From the NCBI GenBank assembly GCA_017397645.1, contig JAFQIE010000044.1:1-64000 (forward strand): a DNA stretch of 64,000 bases, written 5' to 3'. This DNA comes from Lachnospiraceae bacterium. GTDB taxonomy: Bacteria > Bacillota > Clostridia > Lachnospirales > Lachnospiraceae. The notes under the pieces are model-generated. The model was not told where the DNA came from and did no database searches. It was given only the letters and a program-made list of their open reading frames with translations. This document shows positions 25,520 through 33,674 of this stretch, in pieces; position 1 is the stretch's first letter; each line of letters opens with the position of its first letter. A program made the translations under genes and the position numbers.

Positions 25520-26872
25520 ATGAAGAGGAACATCAATAAAGAAGATTTTAAGACCACGATGAAAATGGCATGGCCTGCCATGATTGAATCATTTTTTACT
25601 GCCTTTGTAGGCTTGGTGGATTCTTTCATGGTAAGTAGCTTGGGCTCCAATGCCGTGGCGGCGGTGGGCCTTACCACGCAACCTAAGTTTATAGGTTTGG
25701 CTATGTTCTTCGCGGCAAATGTTTCTATTTCTGCATTGGTGGCCCGTAGAAAGGGTGAAAACAAGCGGGAAGAAGCCAATGGAATATTCGCCACGTTCTT
25801 CCTTTTTATTTTGATTATGGCTGCAATTATCAGCACCTTGCTGGTGACATTTGCAGATCCGATTATCACTCTTTGCGGATCGGAACCGGAGACCCACGAT
25901 ATGGCAGCGGACTATTTTAGAATAATTATGGGTTGCATGATTTTCAATGTAATTCAAATGGGTGTGAATGCGGCGCAAAGAGGTTCCGGAAACACTAAGA
26001 TTACCATGCGTACCAACTTGGTATCCAATATCGTTAACGTGGTTTTCAACTTCTTTTTGATTACCGGCAAATGTGGTTTTCCAGCGTTGGGCATTCACGG
26101 CGCCGCTATTGCTACGGTGTTGGGAACGGTGGTTGCTTGTTTCATGAGTCTGTATTCTGTATGGAAGCAGAATACCTTTGTCAGCATCCCGCTGATTTTT
26201 AAAACAAAAATCAAACCCGGTTTTGATGCGCTGAAGCAGATTGTCAAGGTAGGGTACAGTGTGTTTATCGAGCAACTCCTTTTGCGTGTTGGCTTTATGG
26301 CGACGGCATTGATGGCAGCCGATCAAGGTACCAAGGCTATGGCGGCGCATCAGGTGGGTATGAATATCATGGGATTGTCCTTCTCCTTCGGAGATGGATT
26401 GCAGGCTACGGCGGTAGCGCTGATCGGATATAGTTTGGGGGCCAAACAGCCCGAGAAAGCTAAGGATTATGGCCGTACCTGTCGAATGATAGGCGGTGCA
26501 ATTGCTATTTTCATGTCCTTCGTATATCTCTTTGGAGCAAGGCCGTTGATGACGGCGTTCTTCCCCGGTGAGCAGGAGACCATAGATATCGGCGTGAGAA
26601 TCATGCGGGTAATTCTGTTCGTGGTTGTATTGCAGATTCCTCAGGTGGTATATATGGGAAGTCTGCGTGGAGCGGGTGACACGCTCTATGTTGCGGTTGT
26701 ATCTGCGGTGAGCGTGACAATTGTGAGAACCTCAGCCTCTCTTTTCTTTGGTTATGTGTTGAATTGGGGAATTACAGGTATTTGGCTGGGTGTGATCGCA
26801 GACCAGGTGGTAAGATATGTGTTGGCAAGGGCCAGATTCCAAAAAGGAAAATGGGTGGAAATTAAGATATAA
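25520..26872 (+). CDS. MATE-family multidrug/cation antiporter
   Basis: 450 residues, about twelve membrane segments in two halves. Typical MATE features: M-A-W-P-A-M-I-E-S-F-F at the N-terminus, V-D-S-F-M-V-S-S-L-G, N-A-A-Q-R-G-S-G-N-T-K, A-A-H-Q-V-G-M-N-I and R-G-A-G-D-T. It exports organic cations or metabolites using H+ or Na+; the substrate cannot be told. ATG 25520 is preferred because the GGAG site abuts the ATG at 25511 with no spacing. It is inserted between rplQ and ecfA1, which are usually adjacent. Confidence 0.92.
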   Translation: MKRNINKEDFKTTMKMAWPAMIESFFTAFVGLVDSFMVSSLGSNAVAAVGLTTQPKFIGLAMFFAANVSISALVARRKGENKREEANGIFATFFLFILIMAAIISTLLVTFADPIITLCGSEPETHDMAADYFRIIMGCMIFNVIQMGVNAAQRGSGNTKITMRTNLVSNIVNVVFNFFLITGKCGFPALGIHGAAIATVLGTVVACFMSLYSVWKQNTFVSIPLIFKTKIKPGFDALKQIVKVGYSVFIEQLLLRVGFMATALMAADQGTKAMAAHQVGMNIMGLSFSFGDGLQATAVALIGYSLGAKQPEKAKDYGRTCRMIGGAIAIFMSFVYLFGARPLMTAFFPGEQETIDIGVRIMRVILFVVVLQIPQVVYMGSLRGAGDTLYVAVVSAVSVTIVRTSASLFFGYVLNWGITGIWLGVIADQVVRYVLARARFQKGKWVEIKI

Positions 26873-26908
26873 AGACATTACAACGTGAAGAAGAAAGCAA
26901 ATCAAAGT

Positions 26909-27754
26909 ATGAACATAATCGAGACGAAGGATTTGACATATGAATATGTGCGCAGGGATGACCAGGGCAACATTGAGGGCATCGTGAAGGCTGTGGATGG
27001 TGTGAGCATCTCCGTTGAACCGGGGCAGTTTGTGGCCATTCTGGGTCATAACGGTTCCGGAAAATCCACGTTAGCCAAACACCTTAATGCCATCTTGAAG
27101 CCGGGAGAGGGCACTGTCTGGGTAGACGGCATGGACACGGCGGACGAATCCAATTTGTGGGATGTGCGACAGCGTGCCGGGATGGTATTCCAGAATCCCG
27201 ACAACCAGATTATCGGTCAGGTGGTTGAGGAAGATGTAGGGTTTGGGCCTGAAAACATGGGCGTACCCACCAAGGAAATCTGGGAGCGTGTGGAGGAAAG
27301 CTTGCGTGCGGTAGGAATGTACATGTACCGCAAGGACTCGCCCAATAAGCTTTCCGGCGGTCAGAAGCAGAGGGTTTCCATTGCAGGAGTTTTCGCAATG
27401 CATCCCAAATGCATCGTGCTGGATGAGCCCACTGCAATGCTGGATCCCAGCGGAAGAAAAGATGTTATTTGTGCCATCCGTGGCTTAAATGATGTAGAAG
27501 GGGTAACGGTTATTTTGATTACCCATTATATGGAAGAAATCATTCATGCAGATAAAGTTTTCATAATGGATGACGGAAAAGTTGCAATGCAAGGTACTCC
27601 CAAGGAGATTTTCAGTCAGGTGGAGAAATTACAGGAATTGCGATTGAATGTGCCGCAAGTTACATTATTGGCGGAGGCATTGAAACAAAGAGGAATTGCG
27701 TTGCCGGACGGCATTGTGACCAAAGAGGAACTGGCAGAGGCGCTGGGACTGTAA
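26909..27754 (+). CDS. ecfA1: ECF transporter ATPase A1
   Basis: 281 residues. ABC ATPase of the energy-coupling factor vitamin importer. Walker A G-H-N-G-S-G-K-S-T, Q-loop V-F-Q-N-P-D-N-Q, signature L-S-G-G-Q-K-Q-R, Walker B C-I-V-L-D-E-P-T, then T-H-Y-M-E-E. The Q-N-P-D-N-Q loop is typical of EcfA1. A GTG at 26885 would add eight residues but has no ribosome site; neither start has a strong one. It is in the ecfA1-ecfA2-ecfT-truA order. Confidence 0.95.
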   Translation: MNIIETKDLTYEYVRRDDQGNIEGIVKAVDGVSISVEPGQFVAILGHNGSGKSTLAKHLNAILKPGEGTVWVDGMDTADESNLWDVRQRAGMVFQNPDNQIIGQVVEEDVGFGPENMGVPTKEIWERVEESLRAVGMYMYRKDSPNKLSGGQKQRVSIAGVFAMHPKCIVLDEPTAMLDPSGRKDVICAIRGLNDVEGVTVILITHYMEEIIHADKVFIMDDGKVAMQGTPKEIFSQVEKLQELRLNVPQVTLLAEALKQRGIALPDGIVTKEELAEALGL

Positions 27755-27787
27755 GGATGATTATAATAAAAGAGGAACAGAAAAAGG

Positions 27788-28645
27788 ATGTCCATAGTAT
27801 TTGAGAACATCAATTTCATATATAACGCAGGTATGCCCACGGAAAGAAAGGCATTGGAGGATATTTGTCTGGAGATTCCTGATGGACAGTTTGTGGGTAT
27901 CATCGGTCATACCGGGTCCGGTAAGTCTACTTTGATACAGCATATGAACGGACTTATGAAGGCGTCCTCCGGTGCGTTGTATTTTCAGGGAGAAAACATA
28001 TACGAAAAAGGCTACGACCTAAAGAGTTTGAGAACAAAGGTTGGGCTTGTATTTCAGTATCCGGAACATCAGCTCTTTGAGGTAGATGTTTTTTCGGATG
28101 TTTGTTTTGGCCCGAAGAACCAAGGATTGGAGCAGGAGGAAGTGGAAAAGCGTGCCAAGGAAGCTCTGCGCATGGTGGGCGTCGAGGACCATATGTTTTT
28201 CCAATCTCCTTTTGAACTGTCCGGCGGGCAGAAGCGTAGAGTGGCCATTGCCGGTGTATTAGCGATGCGGCCGGATGTGCTGGTGTTGGACGAGCCCACT
28301 GCGGGACTGGATCCCAAGGGCAGGGGCGAGATATTAGATTTGATTAAGGACCTGCAGGTGAAGACCGGCAAAACTGTGATATTGGTTTCTCATAGCATGG
28401 AGGATGTGGCGGAATATGTGGACCGCATCATCGTGATGAACGAGGGGAAGATTATGCTGGATGGTACCCCGCGGGAAGTTTTTAAGCATACTCAAGGATT
28501 AGAAGAGGTGGGTCTTGCAGCTCCTGAGGTGAGTTATATTTTGCGGGATTTGAAAAAAAGAGGATTGGATGTTGCCACAGATGCGATTACCATTTCCGAG
28601 GCTGCAGAGGCTATTGCGAAAGCGATACAGCAGCGCCATTCTTAA
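27788..28645 (+). CDS. ecfA2: ECF transporter ATPase A2
   Basis: 285 residues. Walker A G-H-T-G-S-G-K-S-T, Q-loop V-F-Q-Y-P-E-H-Q-L-F, signature L-S-G-G-Q-K-R-R, Walker B V-L-V-L-D-E-P-T-A-G-L-D-P. The Y-P-E-H-Q-L-F loop marks the EcfA2 type. Forms a heterodimer with EcfA1 and couples to EcfT; substrate-binding S components are not in this window. Confidence 0.96.
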   Translation: MSIVFENINFIYNAGMPTERKALEDICLEIPDGQFVGIIGHTGSGKSTLIQHMNGLMKASSGALYFQGENIYEKGYDLKSLRTKVGLVFQYPEHQLFEVDVFSDVCFGPKNQGLEQEEVEKRAKEALRMVGVEDHMFFQSPFELSGGQKRRVAIAGVLAMRPDVLVLDEPTAGLDPKGRGEILDLIKDLQVKTGKTVILVSHSMEDVAEYVDRIIVMNEGKIMLDGTPREVFKHTQGLEEVGLAAPEVSYILRDLKKRGLDVATDAITISEAAEAIAKAIQQRHS

Positions 28646-28750
28646 GAGTGCAAAAGGTCACTAGTAAGATTGCAAAAACGATCGCGGAAGCACGTAGGAG
28701 AGCCATATATAAGAGTTAGCAAATAAGATAGGAAGACAAGTAAACAAAAC

Positions 28751-29557
28751 ATGTTGCGAGATATTATCATTGGACAATATTATCAGACAGAGTCTGTGAT
28801 TCATAGGCTGGACCCCCGGGTGAAACTGGGAGGGACCTTGCTTTATATCATTTCTCTGTTCTGCTTCGACAATTTCATAGGGTATGTGCTTGCGATTCTG
28901 TTTTTGGGCATTGTTATTCGGCTCAGCCATGTACCGTTTAAATTGATGGTAAGAGGTATGAAGGCGATTCTTTTCCTTCTGTTGATTACAGCGGTATTTA
29001 ATCTGTTTTTGACACCGGGTGAGCCCTTGGTCAGTGTGTGGAAATTATCTATTAGTAAAGAGGGTTTGGTACTGGCAGTGACCATGGCGGTGCGTTTGAG
29101 TTTGTTGATCATCGGTTCATCGATTATGACGCTCACCACCACGCCCAACAATTTGACGGACGGCATGGAGAAAATGATGGCTCCGTTAAAGGTTTTCCGT
29201 ATTCCCGTGCATGAGGTGGCCATGATGATGTCCATTGCGCTACGCTTTATTCCTATTTTATTGGAAGAGACGGACAAAATCATGAAAGCCCAAATGGCCA
29301 GGGGGGCGGACTTTGAGAGCGGCAATATCTTTGCCCGGGCGAAGGCTTTGGTGCCTCTGCTGATTCCTTTGTTTGTGTCGGCATTCCGCAGGGCCAATGA
29401 TTTGGCTATGGCAATGGAATCCAGATGCTACCGGGGCGGTGACGGCAGAACCAAGATGAAGCCACTGGTGTACGCACGAAGAGACGCGATTGCATATGTG
29501 TGTTTGGTGGGATATCTGGTAGTGAGTATTGTATTAGGCAATGTTGTATTGTGGTAA
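28751..29557 (+). CDS. ecfT: ECF transporter transmembrane coupling protein
   Basis: 268 residues, about five to six membrane segments. H-R-L-D-P-R-V-K-L near the N-terminus and the coupling helices with A-R-G-A-D (Q-M-A-R-G-A-D-F) and A-M-A-M-E-S-R-C-Y identify EcfT. 105 nt of noncoding sequence separates it from ecfA2. Confidence 0.95.
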   Translation: MLRDIIIGQYYQTESVIHRLDPRVKLGGTLLYIISLFCFDNFIGYVLAILFLGIVIRLSHVPFKLMVRGMKAILFLLLITAVFNLFLTPGEPLVSVWKLSISKEGLVLAVTMAVRLSLLIIGSSIMTLTTTPNNLTDGMEKMMAPLKVFRIPVHEVAMMMSIALRFIPILLEETDKIMKAQMARGADFESGNIFARAKALVPLLIPLFVSAFRRANDLAMAMESRCYRGGDGRTKMKPLVYARRDAIAYVCLVGYLVVSIVLGNVVLW

Positions 29558-29647
29558 TAATGATTTAGAGTTTATTTCGCTTTATGTTTGCTGTGCTGAT
29601 AGACAAATATGAAATGCGGGTTTCTATAAAACGTAAAGGAGGTCACA

Positions 29648-30460
29648 ATGTCGGAGGCGAAGAAATCTGTAACTGATACAAAGAAACCAACAGAACAAAC
29701 GAAGAAACGCGTGCGTCTGACTGTGGCTTACGACGGAACCAACTATCATGGCTGGCAGATACAGCAAAACGGCGTTACCATAGAGAGTGAATTAAACAAA
29801 TGCCTGACAGAACTTCTGGGAGAAAATATCCAGGTGATTGGTGCCAGCAGAACCGATTCCGGCGTGCATGCCCTGGGCAATGTGGCGGTGTTTGATACCA
29901 TTAGTCCGATACCTGCAGAAAAGATTTCCTACGCATTGAATCAAAGGCTGCCGGAAGATATCCGAATACAGAAATCTGAGGAGGTGGCGGCAGACTGGCA
30001 TCCCAGATATTGTGCCAGTGTCAAGACCTATGAGTATCGTATTTACAGAGGGGAGTTTCCCATGCCTGTAAAAAGGTTATATAGTTGTTTTACCTATCAC
30101 ACATTAGATGTGGAGGCAATGAAGGTGGCTGCGGCCTATTTGGTGGGTGAGCATGACTTCAAAAGCTTCTGCCAAGTGGGTGCTCAGGTGGAAAGCACAG
30201 TCCGCACCATTTACACCTGCGAAGTAGAAGAGCAGGGAAGTGATTTGGTGATTAGGGTAAGCGGCAACGGCTTCCTTTACAATATGGTGAGAATCATTGC
30301 GGGCACATTGATGGAGGTGGGTCTGGGCAGAAGGACACCGGCGGACATTCCGAAGATTTTGACTGCCTGTGACCGCGGTGCAGCAGGACCTACTGCGCCG
30401 GCGTGCGGACTTACACTGATGAAGTATGAGTTTGCAGAGGAAACAAGTAACACGACATAG
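29648..30460 (+). CDS. truA: tRNA pseudouridine(38-40) synthase
   Basis: 270 residues, ATG after AAGGAGGTCAC. Catalytic Asp in G-A-S-R-T-D-S-G-V-H-A, preceded by Y-D-G-T-N-Y-H-G-W-Q, and R-I-I-A-G-T-L-M-E-V-G-L-G near the C-terminus. An N-terminal Lys/Thr-rich tail of about 18 residues is extra. Modifies the tRNA anticodon stem-loop. Confidence 0.97.
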   Translation: MSEAKKSVTDTKKPTEQTKKRVRLTVAYDGTNYHGWQIQQNGVTIESELNKCLTELLGENIQVIGASRTDSGVHALGNVAVFDTISPIPAEKISYALNQRLPEDIRIQKSEEVAADWHPRYCASVKTYEYRIYRGEFPMPVKRLYSCFTYHTLDVEAMKVAAAYLVGEHDFKSFCQVGAQVESTVRTIYTCEVEEQGSDLVIRVSGNGFLYNMVRIIAGTLMEVGLGRRTPADIPKILTACDRGAAGPTAPACGLTLMKYEFAEETSNTT

Positions 30461-30541
30461 TTCGTAGATCCGATGCTTGAAAAACGGCAAATAATCGAAG
30501 TTTTTTCTGGAAAATAATTGAACTTTTTTATAAAAAACAAG

Positions 30542-30571
30542 TTGACAAACAAGTAAATCCTATAGTAGAAT
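30542..30571 (+). promoter_or_regulatory. promoter of rplM-rpsI
   Basis: TTGACA (30542-30547), 18-nt spacer, TAGAAT (30566-30571). Confidence 0.65.
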
Positions 30572-30577
30572 ATGTAA

Positions 30578-30753
30578 CTGTGTGACAGTATGTTTATAAA
30601 TGTGGAGCCAAAGCCCCGGCGAAGCATTTAGAATATAGTGAGCGCTTCAAGGAATGATGGGACGTGGCCCGGACATCCGCGTGTTATCAGCAAATTGAGG
30701 CAAACAGATTGGCCTGCTCTGCAGACCTACAAAAATTACATGGAGGAAACATC
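30578..30753 (+). promoter_or_regulatory. leader RNA of rplM-rpsI
   Basis: About 175 nt between promoter and rplM. It has CCCGGCGAAG-CATTT (from 30615) and GACGTGGCCCGGA (from 30661) in the same order as similar segments upstream of rplQ. A ribosomal-protein leader is inferred; L13 leaders are known in Firmicutes but this one was not matched to a model. Confidence 0.45.
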
Positions 30754-31182
30754 ATGAAGACATTTATGGCTAGTCCTGCTACCATCGAAAGAAAATGGTA
30801 TGTGGTAGATGCTACTGATAAGACATTAGGTCGTCTTGCAAGTGAAGTTGCAAAGGTTTTGAGAGGTAAGAACAAAGCAATCTTTACCCCTCACATTGAT
30901 ACAGGTGACTATGTAATCGTTATCAACGCTGAGAAGATTAAAGTAACCGGTAAGAAGATGGATCAGAAGGTTTACTATCATCACTCCGATTATGTTGGAG
31001 GTATGAAGGAAACTACTCTGAAAGAGAAGTTGGCTAAGAAGCCTGAGGAAGTTATCGAGCTCGCAGTTAAGGGCATGCTTCCCAAGGGACCTTTAGGAAG
31101 ACAGATGTACAAAAAGCTTTTCGTATACGCAGGTGCAGAGCATGCTCACGCAGCTCAGAAGCCTGAGGTACTGACATTCTAA
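30754..31182 (+). CDS. rplM: ribosomal protein L13
   Basis: 142 residues; ATG 30754 follows [40 protein letters not shown] and [12 protein letters not shown] are standard. Early-assembling 50S protein, paired with rpsI 21 nt downstream. Confidence 0.98.
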   Translation: MKTFMASPATIERKWYVVDATDKTLGRLASEVAKVLRGKNKAIFTPHIDTGDYVIVINAEKIKVTGKKMDQKVYYHHSDYVGGMKETTLKEKLAKKPEEVIELAVKGMLPKGPLGRQMYKKLFVYAGAEHAHAAQKPEVLTF

Positions 31183-31203
31183 AGGATAGGAGGATAATGA
31201 ATC

Positions 31204-31599
31204 ATGGCTAAGACTGAAAGATACTACGGTACAGGTAGAAGAAAAAAATCTATCGCAAGAGTATATTTGGTACCTGGTAAAGGAAATATCGTTATTAATA
31301 AGAGAAGTATGGATGAGTACTTTGGTTTGGAGACTTTGAAGGTTATCGTTCGTCAGCCCCTCGTAGCTGTTGAGCAGACCGATAAGTTTGACGTTCTTGT
31401 AAACGTACACGGTGGCGGTTACACCGGCCAGGCTGGTGCTATCAGACATGGTATCGCAAGAGCATTGCTTCAGGTAGATGACGAGTTCAGACCCGTTCTC
31501 AAGAAAGCTGGCTACTTGACCAGAGACCCTCGTATGAAAGAAAGAAAGAAGTACGGCTTGAAAGCAGCTCGTCGTGCTCCTCAGTTCTCCAAGAGATAA
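31204..31599 (+). CDS. rpsI: ribosomal protein S9
   Basis: 131 residues. [33 protein letters not shown] and the final A-P-Q-F-S-K-R tail that reaches the P-site tRNA are all present. Confidence 0.98.
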   Translation: MAKTERYYGTGRRKKSIARVYLVPGKGNIVINKRSMDEYFGLETLKVIVRQPLVAVEQTDKFDVLVNVHGGGYTGQAGAIRHGIARALLQVDDEFRPVLKKAGYLTRDPRMKERKKYGLKAARRAPQFSKR

Positions 31600-31642
31600 T
31601 TTCACCTACGAAAGAAAAATCTGTTTTGGAAACACAATTATC

Positions 31643-31674
31643 AATCCCGGAAATGTTCCATTTCCGGGATTTCT
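31643..31674 (+). terminator. terminator of rplM-rpsI
   Basis: ATCCCGGAAATG, loop TTC, CATTTCCGGGAT, then TTTCTAT. Confidence 0.88.
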
Positions 31675-31734
31675 ATATTCGAATGTGTCTTATTGATGGG
31701 CGTTCGCCCAAGAATCTATGAAAATCATATTAAA

Positions 31735-32035
31735 ATCCAGTGCGAAATTCATGTTGTACAGTTGAAAATGGTGTTAGTGTGGTTGTGACTGTACCAATGA
31801 GGTGGTGTTTGCGGTTGAAGATGAAGTGAGTTTTATTTCGACCGTACTAGAGAGGTGGTGTTTGCGGTTGAAATGCAATACGGTTTGATTATAACCGCAC
31901 CGTAAGGGGAGTATTTGCGGTTCAAAATCAATAATGAGTTTTTTAGGCGGTAAAGGGTGTCGGGGTGATGCGGTTGTTTTTGGGGAAATTGCAAATCCAG
32001 CGGTAGATGAATGCTCCTGAATACGGTTGAAAAAT
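31735..32035. repeat. six phased 53-bp intergenic repeats with inverted arms
   Basis: The right arm (TTTGCGGTTGAA type) occurs at 31755 (degenerate), 31808, 31861, 31914, 31967 and 32020, exactly 53 bp apart each time. The left arm (ACYGYAC type, or its compensatory G-G-C-G-G form) is also in phase at 31788, 31841, 31894, about 31946 and 31999. Arms are partly complementary, separated by ~20 nt containing A-G-G-G-G or G-A-G-G-T. The array runs into the ribosome binding site of the gene at 32063. No gene is seen in 31675-32062. Confidence 0.82.
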
Positions 32036-32062
32036 CAAATGTTAAAGAAGGAGAGGTAATAT

Positions 32063-32851
32063 TTGAAAGGATTAAGGAATCTATTACTTACGGAAAGAAA
32101 AAGGCTTGCAAAGATACTTCAAGTAACAGAGAAAAGACTGAGAAATAGTCCGGAAGGGACATTACGGGTGTCAAAAAACAGAAAGTATACCCAGTATTAT
32201 CACTGTACCCCGGAGCATAAAACCGGAAAATACATAACTAAGGGAAATGAGTCGTTGGCATATGCGCTTGCACAAAAGGCTTATGATGAAAAGATTGCAG
32301 AACTTGCTAAAAAAAGACTTGTCCAAATCGGTCGACTGCTGAAAGATTACCAAGATGATGAGATCGAGCAAGTCTATTACAAAGAGCATCCGGGAAGGCA
32401 ACAATTGATTCAAACTGTAGAACCTATGTGGGAGCAAAAGGTTTTGGAGTGGAAATCTTGTGAGTATCAAGGGAAAGGATTCCAAGAAGATGCGCCTGTG
32501 ATCCTAACGGAACGGGGGGAGCGTGTACGGTCCAAAACGGAAAAGATTATGGCTGATTATTTTCATAGACATGGGATTGATTATAAGTACGAATGTCCTC
32601 TTTATCTGAAAGGCATGGGAGTGGTATACCCTGATTTTACTTTTCTTTCCTCAAAAACAGGAGAAGAGATTTATTGGGAACATTGCGGAATGGTGGATTC
32701 CCCTGTGTATGCCAGAAGCATGGTACGGAAAATAGAACAGTATGAAAATAATGGTATTTTCCCTGGGGAGCGATTGATTCTAACCTACGAAACGGAACAA
32801 AGTATTCTGAATACTGAGAAAATAGCCCAAATGGTTGAACGATATCTGTGA
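32063..32851 (+). CDS. putative PD-(D/E)XK-type nuclease, orphan
   Basis: 262 residues from a TTG at 32063 preceded by GGAGAGG; no upstream ATG is in frame. The N-terminal half is basic and helical with a coiled-coil-like A-Q-K-A-Y-D-E-K-I-A-E-L-A stretch. The C-terminal half carries R-S-K-T-E-K-I-M-A-D, Y-K-Y-E-C-P-L, Y-P-D-F-T-F and I-Y-W-E-H-C-G-M, the spacing expected for a PD-(D/E)XK nuclease core (E, PD, E-x-H in place of E-x-K). This protein type is common in Lachnospiraceae without known function. It stands alone right after a repeat array. Confidence 0.65.
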   Translation: MKGLRNLLLTERKRLAKILQVTEKRLRNSPEGTLRVSKNRKYTQYYHCTPEHKTGKYITKGNESLAYALAQKAYDEKIAELAKKRLVQIGRLLKDYQDDEIEQVYYKEHPGRQQLIQTVEPMWEQKVLEWKSCEYQGKGFQEDAPVILTERGERVRSKTEKIMADYFHRHGIDYKYECPLYLKGMGVVYPDFTFLSSKTGEEIYWEHCGMVDSPVYARSMVRKIEQYENNGIFPGERLILTYETEQSILNTEKIAQMVERYL

Positions 32852-32917
32852 TGATAGAATCCTGTTTTGTTATTATGGTGTAAGTTTTGTGTTATGATAT
32901 TATACTTTTTGCGATGG

Positions 32918-32947
32918 TTGTATACTTATTACAATGTGTGATATAAT
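32918..32947 (+). promoter_or_regulatory. promoter of YbaK-like gene
   Basis: TTGTAT (32918-32923), 18-nt spacer, TATAAT (32942-32947), about 110 nt before the start codon. Confidence 0.5.
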
Positions 32948-33056
32948 TCATCCTGTGAAATGACAATTTATTTAAGCATGAAAACCGCAAGGTTAAGAGT
33001 TGATGGCATTCTCAAATATTCGCAACTCATTACATAGAAAATAGGAGGAATGCACT

Positions 33057-33530
33057 ATGTCTATCGAAAGAGCAAAACAATATTTAAGTCATTATGGGTT
33101 AGAGAATGAGGTAATGGAGTTCTCTGTTTCTTCGGCCACTGTAGGCGAGGCAGCCGTTGCGGTGGGATGTGAGGAGCGTGCCATTGCCAAGACCCTTTCC
33201 TTTATTGTGGAGGACAAGCCTATTGTGATTGTGGTATCCGGTGATTCTAAAATTGACAATCATAAGTACAAAGAAGAGTTTCATACCAAGGCTAAAATGA
33301 TTGCCTTTGATGATGTTGAGCCGCTGATAGGACATGCTGTAGGTGGTGTTTGTCCCTTTGGCGTGGAGGAAGATGTGAAGATTTATTTGGATGAATCCCT
33401 TAGAAAATGCCAAGTGGTCTACCCTGCCTGCGGAAGTTCTAACAGTGCTATCAAATTGACGGTGGAGCAATTGGAGAGTATTGTGAAACTTGAAAAATGG
33501 GTGGATGTGTGTAAGGAAATGGAAGGGTAG
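33057..33530 (+). CDS. YbaK/EbsC-family aminoacyl-tRNA deacylase
   Basis: 157 residues, ATG after AGGAGG. Family features: I-A-K-T-L-S-F-I-V-E-D-K-P-I-V-I-V-V-S-G-D, the conserved lysine before T-L, and G-G-V-C-P-F-G. Members hydrolyse mischarged tRNAs (Cys-, Ala- or Pro-tRNA). A single-gene transcript with its own promoter and terminator. Confidence 0.92.
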   Translation: MSIERAKQYLSHYGLENEVMEFSVSSATVGEAAVAVGCEERAIAKTLSFIVEDKPIVIVVSGDSKIDNHKYKEEFHTKAKMIAFDDVEPLIGHAVGGVCPFGVEEDVKIYLDESLRKCQVVYPACGSSNSAIKLTVEQLESIVKLEKWVDVCKEMEG

Positions 33531-33550
33531 TGATTAAAAGATTCCGAAAA

Positions 33551-33583
33551 AATAGTCCGTGGAGTTGGTCTCCACGGACTATT
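33551..33583 (+). terminator. terminator of YbaK-like gene
   Basis: AATAGTCCGTGGAG, 5-nt loop, CTCCACGGACTATT. A second hairpin GTCCATCC/GGATGGAC at 33587-33607 follows directly and may serve the opposing gene. Confidence 0.75.
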
Positions 33584-33674
33584 TGCGTCCATCCGCCGTG
33601 GATGGACATTTTAGGGAATGTGAATGATATGTAGGATGTTTTCTACAAATTAGGATATATCCAATAAACACACT

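Noticed and set aside
25589..26350. 253-codon minus-strand frame opposite the MATE gene
   Set aside because: No ribosome site or recognisable domain; the plus strand encodes a clear MATE transporter.
31735..32035. CRISPR array before a nuclease-like gene
   Set aside because: Units are too degenerate, spacers are not unique sequences of foreign type, and no cas gene is present.
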